This document shows positions 18,842-28,227 of a DNA stretch of 29,718 nt, piece after piece. Numbering within the stretch: the first letter of the stretch is position 1; each line of letters starts with the position of its first letter. The stretch comes from a virus. Below the pieces are notes generated by a model, which had not been told where the DNA came from, did no database searches, and worked only from the letters and a program-made list of their open reading frames with translations. The position numbers were made by a program, and so were the translations under genes. The stretch spans positions 1-29,718 of the IMG/VR virus record IMGVR_UViG_3300012211_000008; one strand, given 5' to 3'.

Positions 18842-19492
18842 ATGGCTGGCGAAAACCCAAACGAACAAGTAATCTGTTACGTTTCACGTCACGGTACTAC
18901 TGACTGGAATGCGAATTCCGGGAACGGTGGCGGAAGATACAGAGGTCAAAAAGATATCCCGCTAGACGCTCAGGGAAGAGAAGATGCGAAAGAGGCTGCT
19001 AGGTTTCTTGCTAATATAAAATTCGGTCAAGCCTGGTCTAGTGATTTAAGCCGTTCAAAAGATACAGCTAAAGAGATATTAAAAGGGAAAGGCATCAAGG
19101 TCATCCCGCTAGCATCCCTAAAACCATTGGATTCGGGTAAGTTTACAGGCATGCAGAAAGACGACGCCAAAGAGGACATGAAGTACTATCAGGAACATAC
19201 AGATGTTCGAATTCCTGGCGGAGAGTCTATCGACGGAATGCATAAGCGAGTTCGTCCTCCTGTATTCAAAGCATTCAGGGCAGGGCTAAGAACAGGAAAG
19301 CCTAGCCTTCTTGCTGTACACTCAAGCGTAATTCACAGTATAGGTCACTTGCTTCATGACGACCACACTGCCGCTCTAGTCGAGCCTGGTGGAGTCATCG
19401 AAGTTATATTTGACGGAAAGAAGTTTCACGCAAAGCCGATTTTCAAGGCTAAGAATGATAAGGGTACGGGGGAAGCGCACTACGCTTCTTAG
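18842..19492 (+). CDS. histidine phosphatase family protein
   Basis: A 216-residue protein of the phosphoglycerate-mutase-like superfamily. RHGTTDWN (catalytic H17) stands at the N-terminus, SSDLSRSKDTA supplies the second Arg, PGGESIDGMHKRV follows, and AVHSSVIHS carries the second catalytic His. The usual E in the LxE-xxG region reads LKPLDSG here. These enzymes form a phospho-His and remove phosphate from small molecules or proteins. It stands directly before the terminase. Substrate unknown. Confidence 0.85.
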   Translation: MAGENPNEQVICYVSRHGTTDWNANSGNGGGRYRGQKDIPLDAQGREDAKEAARFLANIKFGQAWSSDLSRSKDTAKEILKGKGIKVIPLASLKPLDSGKFTGMQKDDAKEDMKYYQEHTDVRIPGGESIDGMHKRVRPPVFKAFRAGLRTGKPSLLAVHSSVIHSIGHLLHDDHTAALVEPGGVIEVIFDGKKFHAKPIFKAKNDKGTGEAHYAS

Positions 19493-19515
19493 TTTTACAA
19501 TAATAGAGGGACAAT

Positions 19516-21867
19516 ATGCTAGCGGGACAGGAAAAGAGGGATTGGGAGTTTGTAAGCTATCGAGCAAAGAAGCAGATGGCACTCTGGCCCAGGTTGGTCA
19601 GGGGAGAAGCCGAAGGACTCGATCTTTCTGGGGTAGACCCTGAAATTCTTGCTTGCTGCGTTGAGGGAAAAAACTTCCGAAGCGAAGGTCACGTTAGTCC
19701 TGTAGACGGAACGGGCCGTATAAAGTCTCCGATGGAAGAGATGTGGCTACTGTACATCGGCGTACAGAGCATATCTGAAGAAGACGAAGCACGCGGCAAG
19801 GATAAGCCTGAGTCCAAGACTAAGGCCAAATCTAAGCCTAAGAAGTCGAAGGATCGGGATGACGAAGCGATAGAGCCTATCAAGGCCCGTCGAGTAGTAG
19901 GTCATCAGATTATCGATAAGGATTCAAATCCTACGGATCAGTGGTCTTACGATTCCGTTCAGTGGATTAATGACAAAACAGGAAAGCCAACTGGGGGAAT
20001 TAACGCCTACGGCGGAATTCATTTCCACGATGACGGCTATCTTGATTTTTCAGCGTGGCTGTATGCTAGGGACCAGGCTCGAAAAGACCTTCTCTGGTTT
20101 AACGTCGCCGTACTGGGGAACACTAAAGTAAACAGAGCAACTCATCAAATTGTATGTAATCAATTCGTTCAGAAGAATTTTGATGGGGTGTATAGGCGTG
20201 GATATTCTTTGGACGTGGTCCAGGCATCTATCGGACGCCAAAATCGAATTCCTGTTCAGTGGAATCCGGTTATTAAGAATTACGAACCCATTCTAGAAGA
20301 AGCATCGATTCCAGAGAATTTAGAGTCGATGATGATTTTGCTGTACCCTCGTGGATTTTTCAAGTCCACTATCGGTCGTGCAGACGCGGTCCAATGGCTG
20401 TTGAATTGCCCTGACATATCTATGATGATTATGACTGCGGCCCGCGACCTAGCGGCCCAGTTCGTTTTGGATATAAAAAGGCAATTTTATTTAGCGAAAG
20501 GCGCAGACCCGAAAGCACTTCATTTACTATTCCCTGAGTATGTTCTTCGCGGAGTAGACGGAACTTCGGCTGAAGACTTAATTTGCCCTGCTCGCCGCCG
20601 TGAACGCATTTACCCAACTTTATGGGCTGATAGTATTGATTCTACACTTTCTGGGTGGCACTGCGATTTATTGAAGTTTGATGACGCGGTCTCAAACACT
20701 AACTGTCTTACAGACACGACCAGAGAAAAACTTCGTGGCAGTATCGATAACACCCTGAACTTATGCGATCCTTGGGGCAAAGTCGATATGCTAGGAACCA
20801 GATACTTCCCTGACGATTATTACGGAACCCGTTTTGATAAGTATATCGAAGAACCAGAGACGGCGGGATTGAAGTTTTTTGTTGGCGCAGCATGGTACGT
20901 TAAATCAGAGTTCATTCATATCGAGAGAAAAAGTCTCAGAGATTTGATGGAACATATGGTTATTCTGACGTTCCCAGAGCACGCCTCTTTTAAGTCTCTT
21001 CGCGGAAAACTGGTTAACAATGAGCAAGAATTTCGTTGCCAGCAGTTAAATCAACCTGTGTGGGGAGCAGGCAAGGTTGATCTTCCTCTTGCACTTCTAC
21101 AAGCCCACATGATGTTGCCTACAGAGGCTAAGGCTCTGAAAGGCGATGTCCTCATTATGGGCGACATGGCTAAAGAGGCCAAGAAAAACTCAGATTACTC
21201 CGCCTTCGTTGCCGTAAAGATTTTTCAGAGAATAGACCAAGCAACAAATACACCGATAGGTCCTGTCTCTGTTGTGGTTCTTGAAGTCGTTTACGGAAAG
21301 TGGAGTCAGTCAGAAACAGCAAACAGTCTTGCAGAACTAAATAAAAGATGGCTGCCGTGGCGTATTCAGATTGAGAATACAGGTGGTCTAGAGTCTTTTA
21401 TGACTTACGCCATACCGGATGCATTTAAGAAAACCAACTTGCCTTGGCATCATATTTATTGGGCTGCTGTTGAGCAAGGTTTCGATGCAAAGCGTAATCG
21501 TATTAAGGGTCTAGAAATTCTTCTCAAGGCAGAACGATTGTGGTTCTCTATGGGTCCTTGGAATGACGAAACTTTCTCCCAACTGAGTCAATACACGGGC
21601 GCAAAGAGTACTCGAAGCAGAAAAGATGATATACCAGATGCTATGGCATTCATTTCTAAATACCTGCCTAGCAGCACTCCGAAGACACCCGAAGAACAGG
21701 AACAGGAAGCAAATCAAGCCGAAAAAGAGATGATGGCAAAATTTCTGGCGGCGCAGCACGAAGCATATTTTGGCAATAGTAATCCCAACTTCGCACCACA
21801 ACAAATAGAGGAATCCCCGATATCTTCTCCGTATGACGACATTAAGAAGAAGTTTTTGGGAAGATAG
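19516..21867 (+). CDS. terL: terminase large subunit
   Basis: A 783-residue DNA-packaging motor. The ATPase part has a P-loop-like YPRGFFKSTI (about 276-285), degenerate compared with GxxxxGK(S/T), and a Walker B LLKFDD (about 386-391). The nuclease part has IMGDMAKEA (about 545) and a late DDIPDAM (about 703). Before the ATPase lies a Lys/Asp/Glu-rich insert (about 92-122), and the protein is longer than the common 450-600 residues. It starts after GAGGG. It cuts and pumps phage DNA into the prohead through the portal encoded next. No small terminase is recognised nearby. Confidence 0.88.
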   Translation: MLAGQEKRDWEFVSYRAKKQMALWPRLVRGEAEGLDLSGVDPEILACCVEGKNFRSEGHVSPVDGTGRIKSPMEEMWLLYIGVQSISEEDEARGKDKPESKTKAKSKPKKSKDRDDEAIEPIKARRVVGHQIIDKDSNPTDQWSYDSVQWINDKTGKPTGGINAYGGIHFHDDGYLDFSAWLYARDQARKDLLWFNVAVLGNTKVNRATHQIVCNQFVQKNFDGVYRRGYSLDVVQASIGRQNRIPVQWNPVIKNYEPILEEASIPENLESMMILLYPRGFFKSTIGRADAVQWLLNCPDISMMIMTAARDLAAQFVLDIKRQFYLAKGADPKALHLLFPEYVLRGVDGTSAEDLICPARRRERIYPTLWADSIDSTLSGWHCDLLKFDDAVSNTNCLTDTTREKLRGSIDNTLNLCDPWGKVDMLGTRYFPDDYYGTRFDKYIEEPETAGLKFFVGAAWYVKSEFIHIERKSLRDLMEHMVILTFPEHASFKSLRGKLVNNEQEFRCQQLNQPVWGAGKVDLPLALLQAHMMLPTEAKALKGDVLIMGDMAKEAKKNSDYSAFVAVKIFQRIDQATNTPIGPVSVVVLEVVYGKWSQSETANSLAELNKRWLPWRIQIENTGGLESFMTYAIPDAFKKTNLPWHHIYWAAVEQGFDAKRNRIKGLEILLKAERLWFSMGPWNDETFSQLSQYTGAKSTRSRKDDIPDAMAFISKYLPSSTPKTPEEQEQEANQAEKEMMAKFLAAQHEAYFGNSNPNFAPQQIEESPISSPYDDIKKKFLGR

Positions 21868-21876
21868 GAAACCTAA

Positions 21877-23997
21877 ATGACGGAATCGTTAAACCAGCAC
21901 GCGGCTGAAACTCTAGAGAGTAGGGCAGTCGATCCTGTAGGCGATATAACGTCAGAGAACATGAAGAAGGACCAGGATACTGGGACTTACATGTACGATG
22001 ACGGAGCAGCATTAAAACTAGTTATCGATGACGCTGCACGCGCCGATCAGTACGCAAACATAAACCAGTGGTCGAGCGCATGGACGGAATCCGATATTAT
22101 TTTGCAGAGCCCGCGTCAAGCTTCGGCTTTCGACGGTGGTAACGTAGCTCAGGCAAACGTTCCGAAGTTTACGCTTTCAAATCACATTAGTTCGATTGTT
22201 CCTAAAGTCATAGAGGGTTTGTTTTATGAAGACCCCCCGTTCATACTTCGTCCGCGCCCTGGCACAAAGCAAGAAGTAACACGGGCAAAGACCGCTCTGT
22301 TCTCCGCGCAACTTTGGGATATGAAGTTTCAAACCCAGTTGAGACGCGGCACAGAGCAGATGGCTCTTCTGGGCACCACGATATTCAAGTGGGGCTATCT
22401 TGAGCACGACGATCAAATCAAGAGGGCTCGTCGTAAAGCATCCCAGGTAACTCTTAATACAACGATTCCGGTTCCAGCAATCGATACCCCGGACTCTGAC
22501 GATTTCGAAACCTACGTTGAAGCAGTAAAGATTTCTCGTCCGTGGATTAGGTTCTGCGATATCCGTACAGTCCTTGTGGACCCTGGCTGTCGTGTTGGTG
22601 ATATCCGTGAAGCAAAGTGGGTCATCTATAGAGATTATGTAACGTACGATGATCTGAACAATCTGCGAGCAATTCCAGGCTACAACATCCTGAGCGAAGA
22701 AGACCTGAAAGCATTCTTCTTGTCTGGTCCAACAGTGGGCGCGGACAACATCAGCATGACTATCCCGGAAGGTATGCGCGGATACTTGCAGCATGCCCTT
22801 CCTAGAAGCTTCAAGACCAGTGCCGATCCTTTGCAGGCACCGATGGAACTTCTTGAACGTTGGGACAGAGATAAAGTTATCGTTATACTGTCTTTCAACG
22901 GTCAAAACATTTTACTTAGAAATGAACCTAACCCATACGGCAAGTTGCCGTTCCTTAGCGCAAACTGGAGAGACCTTCCAGATAGCTTTTACGGACAGGG
23001 CTTAGGACAACTTATCGGGGCAGAACAAATCGTTGAGCAAGGGATAACGAACCTAGCATTAGACCTACTTGCCTATGGTTTGCAGCCCACAGCAGTTCGA
23101 AAGAAGGGCTTCAACGTTCCTACTCAGATGACGCGCTGGAAGCAGGGCGGCATAATTGATGTGGACGATGACGTGGAGAAGGCATTCAAGTTTTTGACGA
23201 TGCCCCCGGTCCCAGGCGAAGCTTGGCAATTCTTACAACAGGCAAGAGCCGCCGCGCAAGAGACTTCAGGCGCAAACGAACAAGTTATGATGGGCGCTGG
23301 TTCTGCTGGCGTCAAGACAACAGGAATGCGTTCTGGTACGGGCGCAGCAGCCGTGGTACAGGCTAATGCATCTAGATTGGACGGCCCTAGCAGCCGCTTG
23401 GTAGAACAGGTTTTCGAACCCTGGATTTACCAGATGGACGAACTGAATAATCTGTTGCTTCCGACAAAAGTTCTACGCCGCATATTGGGCGAAGAATTGG
23501 GTATGGTTTACGAAGGGGATCATATCGAGTTTCGTAATGCGAAATTCGAATATGAGGTTCTGGCAGGAGCGCACTTGGGCGCAAAGAAGGAAATGGCCCA
23601 GGCTCTTCCAATCATAATTCAACTTTTGAATAATCCTACATTTACGAAACTTGTTAATGAGGCTCAATTCACATTTGATGCGGTCGCTATTTTCAAGGCA
23701 TTTACTGACGCAGCGGGCTGGAAGTTCAGTCAAGATTTCTTGCGCCAGATGACGCCAGATGAATCGCAACGCTATCAAGCCAACTCTCCCGCAGCCATGC
23801 AAGCGCAGCAATTGCAGGGGCAGAAGGATATGCAGGAACGAAAGTTCCAGCAAGATCGAATTCTTGAAGATGAGAAGTCGCTCGGAAAGGCTGGAGCAGA
23901 GGCACTTCGATCAGCAACTGAACATAGTTTGAGTATGGAGCAAACAGGGGAACCAAGTAGCAATCCTCAGTCCTTCGGATCAACAACAACGTTATAG
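21877..23997 (+). CDS. portal protein
   Basis: A 706-residue protein 9 nt after the terminase. Assignment rests on position, size and on features seen in large portals: an acidic N-terminus, a LEGLFYEDPP-like segment (here VIEGLFYEDPPFI), alternating alpha and beta parts, and a long C-terminal helical, Gln/Glu/Lys-rich barrel region (QGQKDMQERKFQQDR) with a flexible tail. It forms the ring through which DNA enters and to which the tail attaches. Confidence 0.8.
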   Translation: MTESLNQHAAETLESRAVDPVGDITSENMKKDQDTGTYMYDDGAALKLVIDDAARADQYANINQWSSAWTESDIILQSPRQASAFDGGNVAQANVPKFTLSNHISSIVPKVIEGLFYEDPPFILRPRPGTKQEVTRAKTALFSAQLWDMKFQTQLRRGTEQMALLGTTIFKWGYLEHDDQIKRARRKASQVTLNTTIPVPAIDTPDSDDFETYVEAVKISRPWIRFCDIRTVLVDPGCRVGDIREAKWVIYRDYVTYDDLNNLRAIPGYNILSEEDLKAFFLSGPTVGADNISMTIPEGMRGYLQHALPRSFKTSADPLQAPMELLERWDRDKVIVILSFNGQNILLRNEPNPYGKLPFLSANWRDLPDSFYGQGLGQLIGAEQIVEQGITNLALDLLAYGLQPTAVRKKGFNVPTQMTRWKQGGIIDVDDDVEKAFKFLTMPPVPGEAWQFLQQARAAAQETSGANEQVMMGAGSAGVKTTGMRSGTGAAAVVQANASRLDGPSSRLVEQVFEPWIYQMDELNNLLLPTKVLRRILGEELGMVYEGDHIEFRNAKFEYEVLAGAHLGAKKEMAQALPIIIQLLNNPTFTKLVNEAQFTFDAVAIFKAFTDAAGWKFSQDFLRQMTPDESQRYQANSPAAMQAQQLQGQKDMQERKFQQDRILEDEKSLGKAGAEALRSATEHSLSMEQTGEPSSNPQSFGSTTTL

Positions 23998-24024
23998 TAG
24001 TTCAATAGAACAATAAGGAATACA

Positions 24025-24351
24025 ATGGCAAATACCCCACTTTTGGCGAATGAACTTACAGATACTCAGCGGGTTTCTTTAGCATCGCTAAGGCAACATC
24101 CCGGGTTTTCTGTGTTAGAAGAATTACTGATGGCCGCATGTAGGAGAGCCACAGAAGAAGTTATCAAACTCGACCCAGTTGAAGAGGGTTATGAGCGTAA
24201 GCTCAAGGCTCTTCAGTCCCGGGCTCGGGAACGCAATGAATTTTCTTCTTTAGTCCTTAAGTCTATAGACTGGCAAGCCCAGGCTGTAGCGCCCAAGGAA
24301 GAAACGAAGAGTGAACCAGAATTCAATAGAATTGTAAAAGGATTGAAATAA
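24025..24351 (+). CDS. small head-module protein, 108 residues
   Basis: The protein starts MANTPLLANELTDTQRVSLA and is mainly helical, with charged helices and a Lys-rich tail. AAGGAA precedes the start. Its last base overlaps the start of the scaffold gene (TAATGA). Proteins of this size between portal and scaffold are common in phages; role unknown. Confidence 0.65.
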   Translation: MANTPLLANELTDTQRVSLASLRQHPGFSVLEELLMAACRRATEEVIKLDPVEEGYERKLKALQSRARERNEFSSLVLKSIDWQAQAVAPKEETKSEPEFNRIVKGLK

Positions 24352-25535
24352 TGAACACACAAATAACTCCTGAGACTCTCACGTTCGACCATATCAAATC
24401 GTGGACCCCGCAGGAAATGAAAGACCAGATGCGCCGTAGCCCCGAGATGCGAGAGGCTGTTTATAACATCGTAAAGGTTAAATCACAGGCGGATATTGAA
24501 GCGGCTCAAGCAGAGATGGAAGCTAACAGTGCGCCTGTTGTAGAAGAGCCCCCTGTACAGACTCCTGAAGAGTTAGCCGCAGTGGAAGCACAGCGGGTAG
24601 CTGCCGAACAAGCAGAGACTCAGCGTATCGCAGCGGAACAAGAAGCGGCTCGCGTAGCAGCGCTACCTAAGAAATTTGTAGCCGACTATCAGATTAAGGA
24701 TGAAGATGGCAACCCCATCGGTCGCCCTACTCACCTTGAAGCAGCATCAGAAGAAGAATTGCGCGGAAAGGTTATAGAAGCGCACGTTCAGGCGACCAGA
24801 GCATTTCATCGCTTGAAGAAACAGAAAGTCTCATTCAAGGAACAGCCACAACCCGTAGTTCCAACGCAGTCATCGGACGCGGAGTTGTTGGCATTCATGA
24901 AGGATTTGAAGTCAGATGACCCTCAGAAACAGCTTGACGCTGTTCGAAAGGTTCAAAAGCTTGATACGGATAGGTCAAAGGCCGAATCAGATCAGAAGCT
25001 CGCCGAAATTAACGAACTCAGACGCCAGGAACAGGTAAGCTATAAGTTCTTGACGCAGCATCAAAAAGACTTTAACAATTGTGAAGCGAACATCGCATTA
25101 GTCAAGGGATACTTCCAGGATAATGAACTTGCCTGGACATCCGATAATCTTGAAATCGCTTTCCATGCTTTGGAATCAGAACTGGCCCCAGTGGAGTCAG
25201 TCGCGGCTATCGTTCCGGCTAATCCGGTAGTAGTCGCACCCGTAACAGTAGTACCAGCAACGCCAGTGGTAGTTCAGCCAGTGGTGATTGCTCCAGTCGT
25301 GCCAGCGCTTCCGGCTAATCCGGTAGTGGCTGCTCCTCGACCGGGAGTCAACGGAAGTATAGTTCCAGGACAGAACTCAGGTTCTCGCCCTGTCGCTACG
25401 CCTACGAAAACTATAACAGCGGAAGAAATTAGATCATGGGACGGACCTACGATGCGTGCGAAGATGCGTAATCCCGTACTTCGAGCGCAAATTGAAGCTG
25501 TAGCAGCTTCTCGAAAACTTGGTCCCAGGGCATAA
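24351..25535 (+). CDS. capsid scaffold protein with repeated terminal motif
   Basis: A 394-residue acidic protein directly before the capsid gene, the usual place for a scaffold. Residues 58-105 are Ala/Glu/Gln-rich coiled coil and 170-260 a second helical region. Residues 285-330 are a Val/Pro/Ala-rich flexible stretch. A short helical motif near residues 6-43 (TFDHIKSWTPQEMKDQMR) recurs at the C-terminus (TAEEIRSWDGPTMRAKMR), so both ends may contact capsid subunits. It is presumably removed during maturation; no protease gene is visible beside it. Confidence 0.7.
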   Translation: MNTQITPETLTFDHIKSWTPQEMKDQMRRSPEMREAVYNIVKVKSQADIEAAQAEMEANSAPVVEEPPVQTPEELAAVEAQRVAAEQAETQRIAAEQEAARVAALPKKFVADYQIKDEDGNPIGRPTHLEAASEEELRGKVIEAHVQATRAFHRLKKQKVSFKEQPQPVVPTQSSDAELLAFMKDLKSDDPQKQLDAVRKVQKLDTDRSKAESDQKLAEINELRRQEQVSYKFLTQHQKDFNNCEANIALVKGYFQDNELAWTSDNLEIAFHALESELAPVESVAAIVPANPVVVAPVTVVPATPVVVQPVVIAPVVPALPANPVVAAPRPGVNGSIVPGQNSGSRPVATPTKTITAEEIRSWDGPTMRAKMRNPVLRAQIEAVAASRKLGPRA

Positions 25536-25573
25536 CAATCCGCGCTAGACATTGAACATAGGAGGGTACTGCT

Positions 25574-26777
25574 ATGGCAGGCTCACCCAACCCGGCAGCA
25601 GCAAACGTCGGGAATATACTTACCGCACAGAGCATTCTGTTCGATAAGGAACTAATTCCGAACCTCAATTAAGGGGTCACTCAGAAGTTGAGTGAGAATT
25701 TTCTCTAATGGACTTGAACCCTGAGACGGGAACAAGGCGGAAGCGAAAGCACCGTGAGAGACTAAACGAGAAAACGTCGAAAGACGATGCGATAGTCCGC
25801 TCTAACAGTAAATGAACTGTTAGTTAACATATGGCAAGGGCGAAACGGACGCCTTTCTAGCAGCGGCAGAACGCCGTGTGCAACCACTGAACGCTGGCAT
25901 CAACCGCCAGTTCTTTCAGTATAACACATTGACCGGGGATACAACCCAGGTCGGTGATGGTGTTATCGGCTCACCCGAGTTTATCGGACAGATCAGTTCT
26001 CCGGCTCAGGTTGGCGAATGGAACAACTACAGCAACTTCTCAAGCTTCGTCATTGCATCAGCATTGGATGACGTTGTTGGGAACAGCGCAGTTGAACTAG
26101 GATACCAATCTGGTCAGAGCATCTCCGAACTGTACAGCGCAGTTGCTGACGCAGCAGGAGCAGCATCTGTCGATTCTCAGGTTAACCAGAGCAGCTTGCT
26201 AACTTCACCTTTCGTTCTCGACTTGGGAACATTGCGTGAACTGAAGCAGCAGCTTGTTTCAAAGAACGTTCTGCCTTGCAAGGCAGGAAAGTTCATGGGC
26301 GCAGTAAGCCCGAACGTTCTAGGTGACATCTTTAACGCTACGACAGTGAACAACTCAATCGTAGACTTGTGGAAGCTTGGTAACATCGACAAGTTCGACA
26401 AGATCGCTGGTTCCGACCAGAAGATGGACATCGAACTCCCAGGCACAAACATAGTGCTTCGCCAGACCCCGTTCGTGACCACAACCGCAAACTACCAGTC
26501 ATCTGGAAAGATTGCATACCGCACATACGTGTTCGGTAACTACGCTATCATCGGCGTATGGTTGGAAGTCCCGGGCGACACCGACCTTCACGAAGGCGAC
26601 TGGCGCACGATTGACTGTAAGGTTGTTGACAATGCTCCCGCATCGTCATTCGATCCTACGGGAACAATCGGTGGATGGTGCTCTTACAAGTTCCACCAGA
26701 CGGTTTCATTGCCGCCTGCCCGTGGAGCAAACACGCAGAGAATGCGCTGGATTGACAGTGTCCCTGCAATTCAGTAA
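25574..26777 (+). CDS. major capsid protein, split by a group I intron
   Basis: Exon 1 (25574-25669) encodes 32 residues, MAGSPNPAAANVGNILTAQS to LIPNLN, after a strong AGGAGGG site. Without splicing the frame stops at 25670. Exon 2 (predicted from 25839) continues GETDAFLAAAERRVQPLNAG to the end, giving about 344 residues. The exact 3' junction is inferred from frame and the terminal-G rule. The body has features of HK97-fold capsid proteins (helical N-arm, long mixed core) and position after a scaffold. Downstream ORF starts such as GTG 25878 have no ribosome binding site, supporting splicing. Confidence 0.8.
25670..25838 (+). ncRNA. group I intron (169 nt) in the capsid gene
   Basis: P1 pairs exon end CTCAAT (25664-25669) with the guide GTTGAG (25687-25692), with the diagnostic U-G at 25669/25687. 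The catalytic core shows the R-like GAGAGACTAAACG (25756-25768) and S-like GATAGTCC (25791-25798); their GACT/AGTC form P7. P8 is CGTC-GAAA-GACG (25775-25786), a GC-GAAA-GC hairpin lies at 25743-25750, and P9 is an 8-bp hairpin (25802-25809/25816-25823). No endonuclease is encoded inside. The last base G25838 fits the omega-G rule. A 7-bp hairpin 25677-25683/25689-25695 competes with P1. Confidence 0.88.
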
Positions 26778-26786
26778 AGAAATCGC

Positions 26787-26815
26787 TTGACACGGGTTAC
26801 AACTTGTGCTAGGCT
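26787..26815 (+). promoter_or_regulatory. sigma-70-like promoter before the HNH gene
   Basis: TTGACA (26787-26792), a 17-nt spacer ending TGC, then TAGGCT (26810-26815). The -35 is perfect, the spacing ideal, and the TGn supplies an extended -10 that can offset the weak hexamer. Transcription would begin near 26822. Confidence 0.75.
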
Positions 26816-26824
26816 TTAGATTAG

Positions 26825-26849
26825 GGGAGTGTGCTATGAACATACTCCC
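26825..26849 (+). promoter_or_regulatory. 5' leader stem-loop
   Basis: A 9-bp stem GGGAGTGTG/CATACTCCC with one G-T pair and a 7-nt loop starts about 3 nt after the predicted start site. It may protect the 5' end of the HNH message or act as a weak terminator for the capsid gene; the T tract is poor. Confidence 0.6.
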
Positions 26850-26877
26850 TTAATCACTCTTTTCATAGGAGAGAACA

Positions 26878-27453
26878 ATGAGTCAATTGATTGATTTAAA
26901 GGGACGTGTTTTTGGCCGTCTCGCGGTTCAAAAAAGAATTGAAGACCACACTACAAGTGGCGGTAACGCTATTGTAATGTGGGAGTGTATCTGTTCTTGC
27001 GGAAAGTATGCCGATGTTTCGTCTAACTCTCTTTCTAGGGGTAAGACTAAATCTTGCGGGTGCCTGTTATCGGAACTAGCCGCTGTAAAAGGACGTTTAA
27101 ATAAAATTCATGGGGGGTATTCTCAGTCTTCCGACCCTAATGAACGAATTAAGTTCCAGGCATTAGTTAATATACGAGAAAGGTCAAAACATCGGGGATA
27201 CGAATCTGATTTAGAGGTGGCCGACCTCCCAACACTGACTGATTCATGCCCTGTTTTAGGTGTTAAATATTCTAAAGGTTCTTTGAAAAACAAAGATTTT
27301 GTCCCGTCAGTAGACCGTAAAAATTCGAATTTACCGTACTTGAAAAAGTACAAAAGTAATCTTATGTTCATATCTCATCGAGCTAATAGGATTAAATCCA
27401 ACGCGACAATAGATGAGTTGCAAAAGATTTTGCTATACCTTCAAACTAAATAA
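26878..27453 (+). CDS. HNH-type homing endonuclease after the capsid gene
   Basis: A 191-residue protein. The N-terminal domain (DLKGRVFGRLAVQKR, then WECICSCGKYADV and KTKSCGCL) is the zinc-binding module often joined to phage HNH or AP2 nucleases. The C-terminal part has DSCPVLG, PSVDRKNSNLPY and NLMFISHRANRIKSNAT, matching the Asp-Arg and Asn/His metal-site region of phage HNH nucleases. It has its own promoter and AGGAGAG. It follows the intron-bearing capsid gene and could drive homing of that intron in trans, which is inference. Confidence 0.8.
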   Translation: MSQLIDLKGRVFGRLAVQKRIEDHTTSGGNAIVMWECICSCGKYADVSSNSLSRGKTKSCGCLLSELAAVKGRLNKIHGGYSQSSDPNERIKFQALVNIRERSKHRGYESDLEVADLPTLTDSCPVLGVKYSKGSLKNKDFVPSVDRKNSNLPYLKKYKSNLMFISHRANRIKSNATIDELQKILLYLQTK

Positions 27454-27516
27454 TTTCCTACAAAATTTCTAGTACAGAATTCGAGGGCTTCATAGCCTGT
27501 CGAGTAAAGGACTGTC

Positions 27517-28173
27517 ATGGCTCAATACATAAAGCCGCCACTGCAAAATCTCGATAAGCCCTGGGGGGTTAATCGTGATTTGAAGACCACGCGAGATACA
27601 ATCAAAAAGATGCTCGCTGGTGGAACCCCTAATTGGTTCAAGTGGCCGAAGGACTACAAAGCGTTTGCCCAGGAATCGATACTCGCTGACAAAGAAGTGT
27701 CAGACAAGATGGCGTATCGGTACAAGATGGACGATCAAGAGTTGCTAATAAATGAATTAGCAAGAAAGGTCAATCCAATCCGTACCCGAGATTTCATCGA
27801 GAAGCTTCGAAATCATGGGATTAAATGCTACACCATTGATAACGGTTACCCGCCGTCAACAGTGGCATTGTGGGCCTTCAAACCAGGAACAGATCACGTC
27901 GTACCCGTGTGCTACCTCCAAGTGCCCGCGATGTATGAATGGTCTGTCTTGCGACTCGACAAGCGTGGATTGCCTAATGGAGAGGCATATCGCGGTTGGC
28001 GTACAGTCGAAGTCCAGTTGATCGAAAAAGGAATCGTCTCAGAGGCAAGAGCCCACGAGATATTCGGTCACCCCGTTGACGGCCCCGTCAGCAGGAGATT
28101 CCGAAAGAACCTGTTCTGGTACCGCAATCGGCGGGAATTAGCAGGAACTTCAACCTGGGTAGACCAGGACTAA
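27517..28173 (+). CDS. head-module protein, 218 residues
   Basis: The protein starts MAQYIKPPLQNLDKPWGVNR. It is a globular mixed protein with many Trp/Tyr/Arg residues and a C-terminal SRRFRKNLFWYRNRREL. It follows the endonuclease with AAAGGA upstream. Position suggests a head or head-tail role; no motif recognised. Confidence 0.6.
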   Translation: MAQYIKPPLQNLDKPWGVNRDLKTTRDTIKKMLAGGTPNWFKWPKDYKAFAQESILADKEVSDKMAYRYKMDDQELLINELARKVNPIRTRDFIEKLRNHGIKCYTIDNGYPPSTVALWAFKPGTDHVVPVCYLQVPAMYEWSVLRLDKRGLPNGEAYRGWRTVEVQLIEKGIVSEARAHEIFGHPVDGPVSRRFRKNLFWYRNRRELAGTSTWVDQD

Positions 28174-28227
28174 GAGGCAGTTTTAGCCTACACAAACCCA
28201 CCGAGGTTAATCGGTAAGCGAGAGAAC

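Noticed and set aside
22177-22905. 242-codon minus-strand ORF opposite the portal gene
   Set aside because: It is a mirror of a strongly coding + strand frame; no ribosome binding site or recognisable motif, and no minus-strand gene is seen elsewhere.
25670-25838. Group II intron or intein at the capsid interruption
   Set aside because: The insert is too short and non-coding, and it shows group I core segments rather than a domain V or intein motifs.
25878-26777. Separate capsid gene starting at GTG 25878
   Set aside because: There is no ribosome binding site, the frame is open upstream to the intron end, and the 32-residue upstream ORF has a very strong site. A spliced gene explains both.
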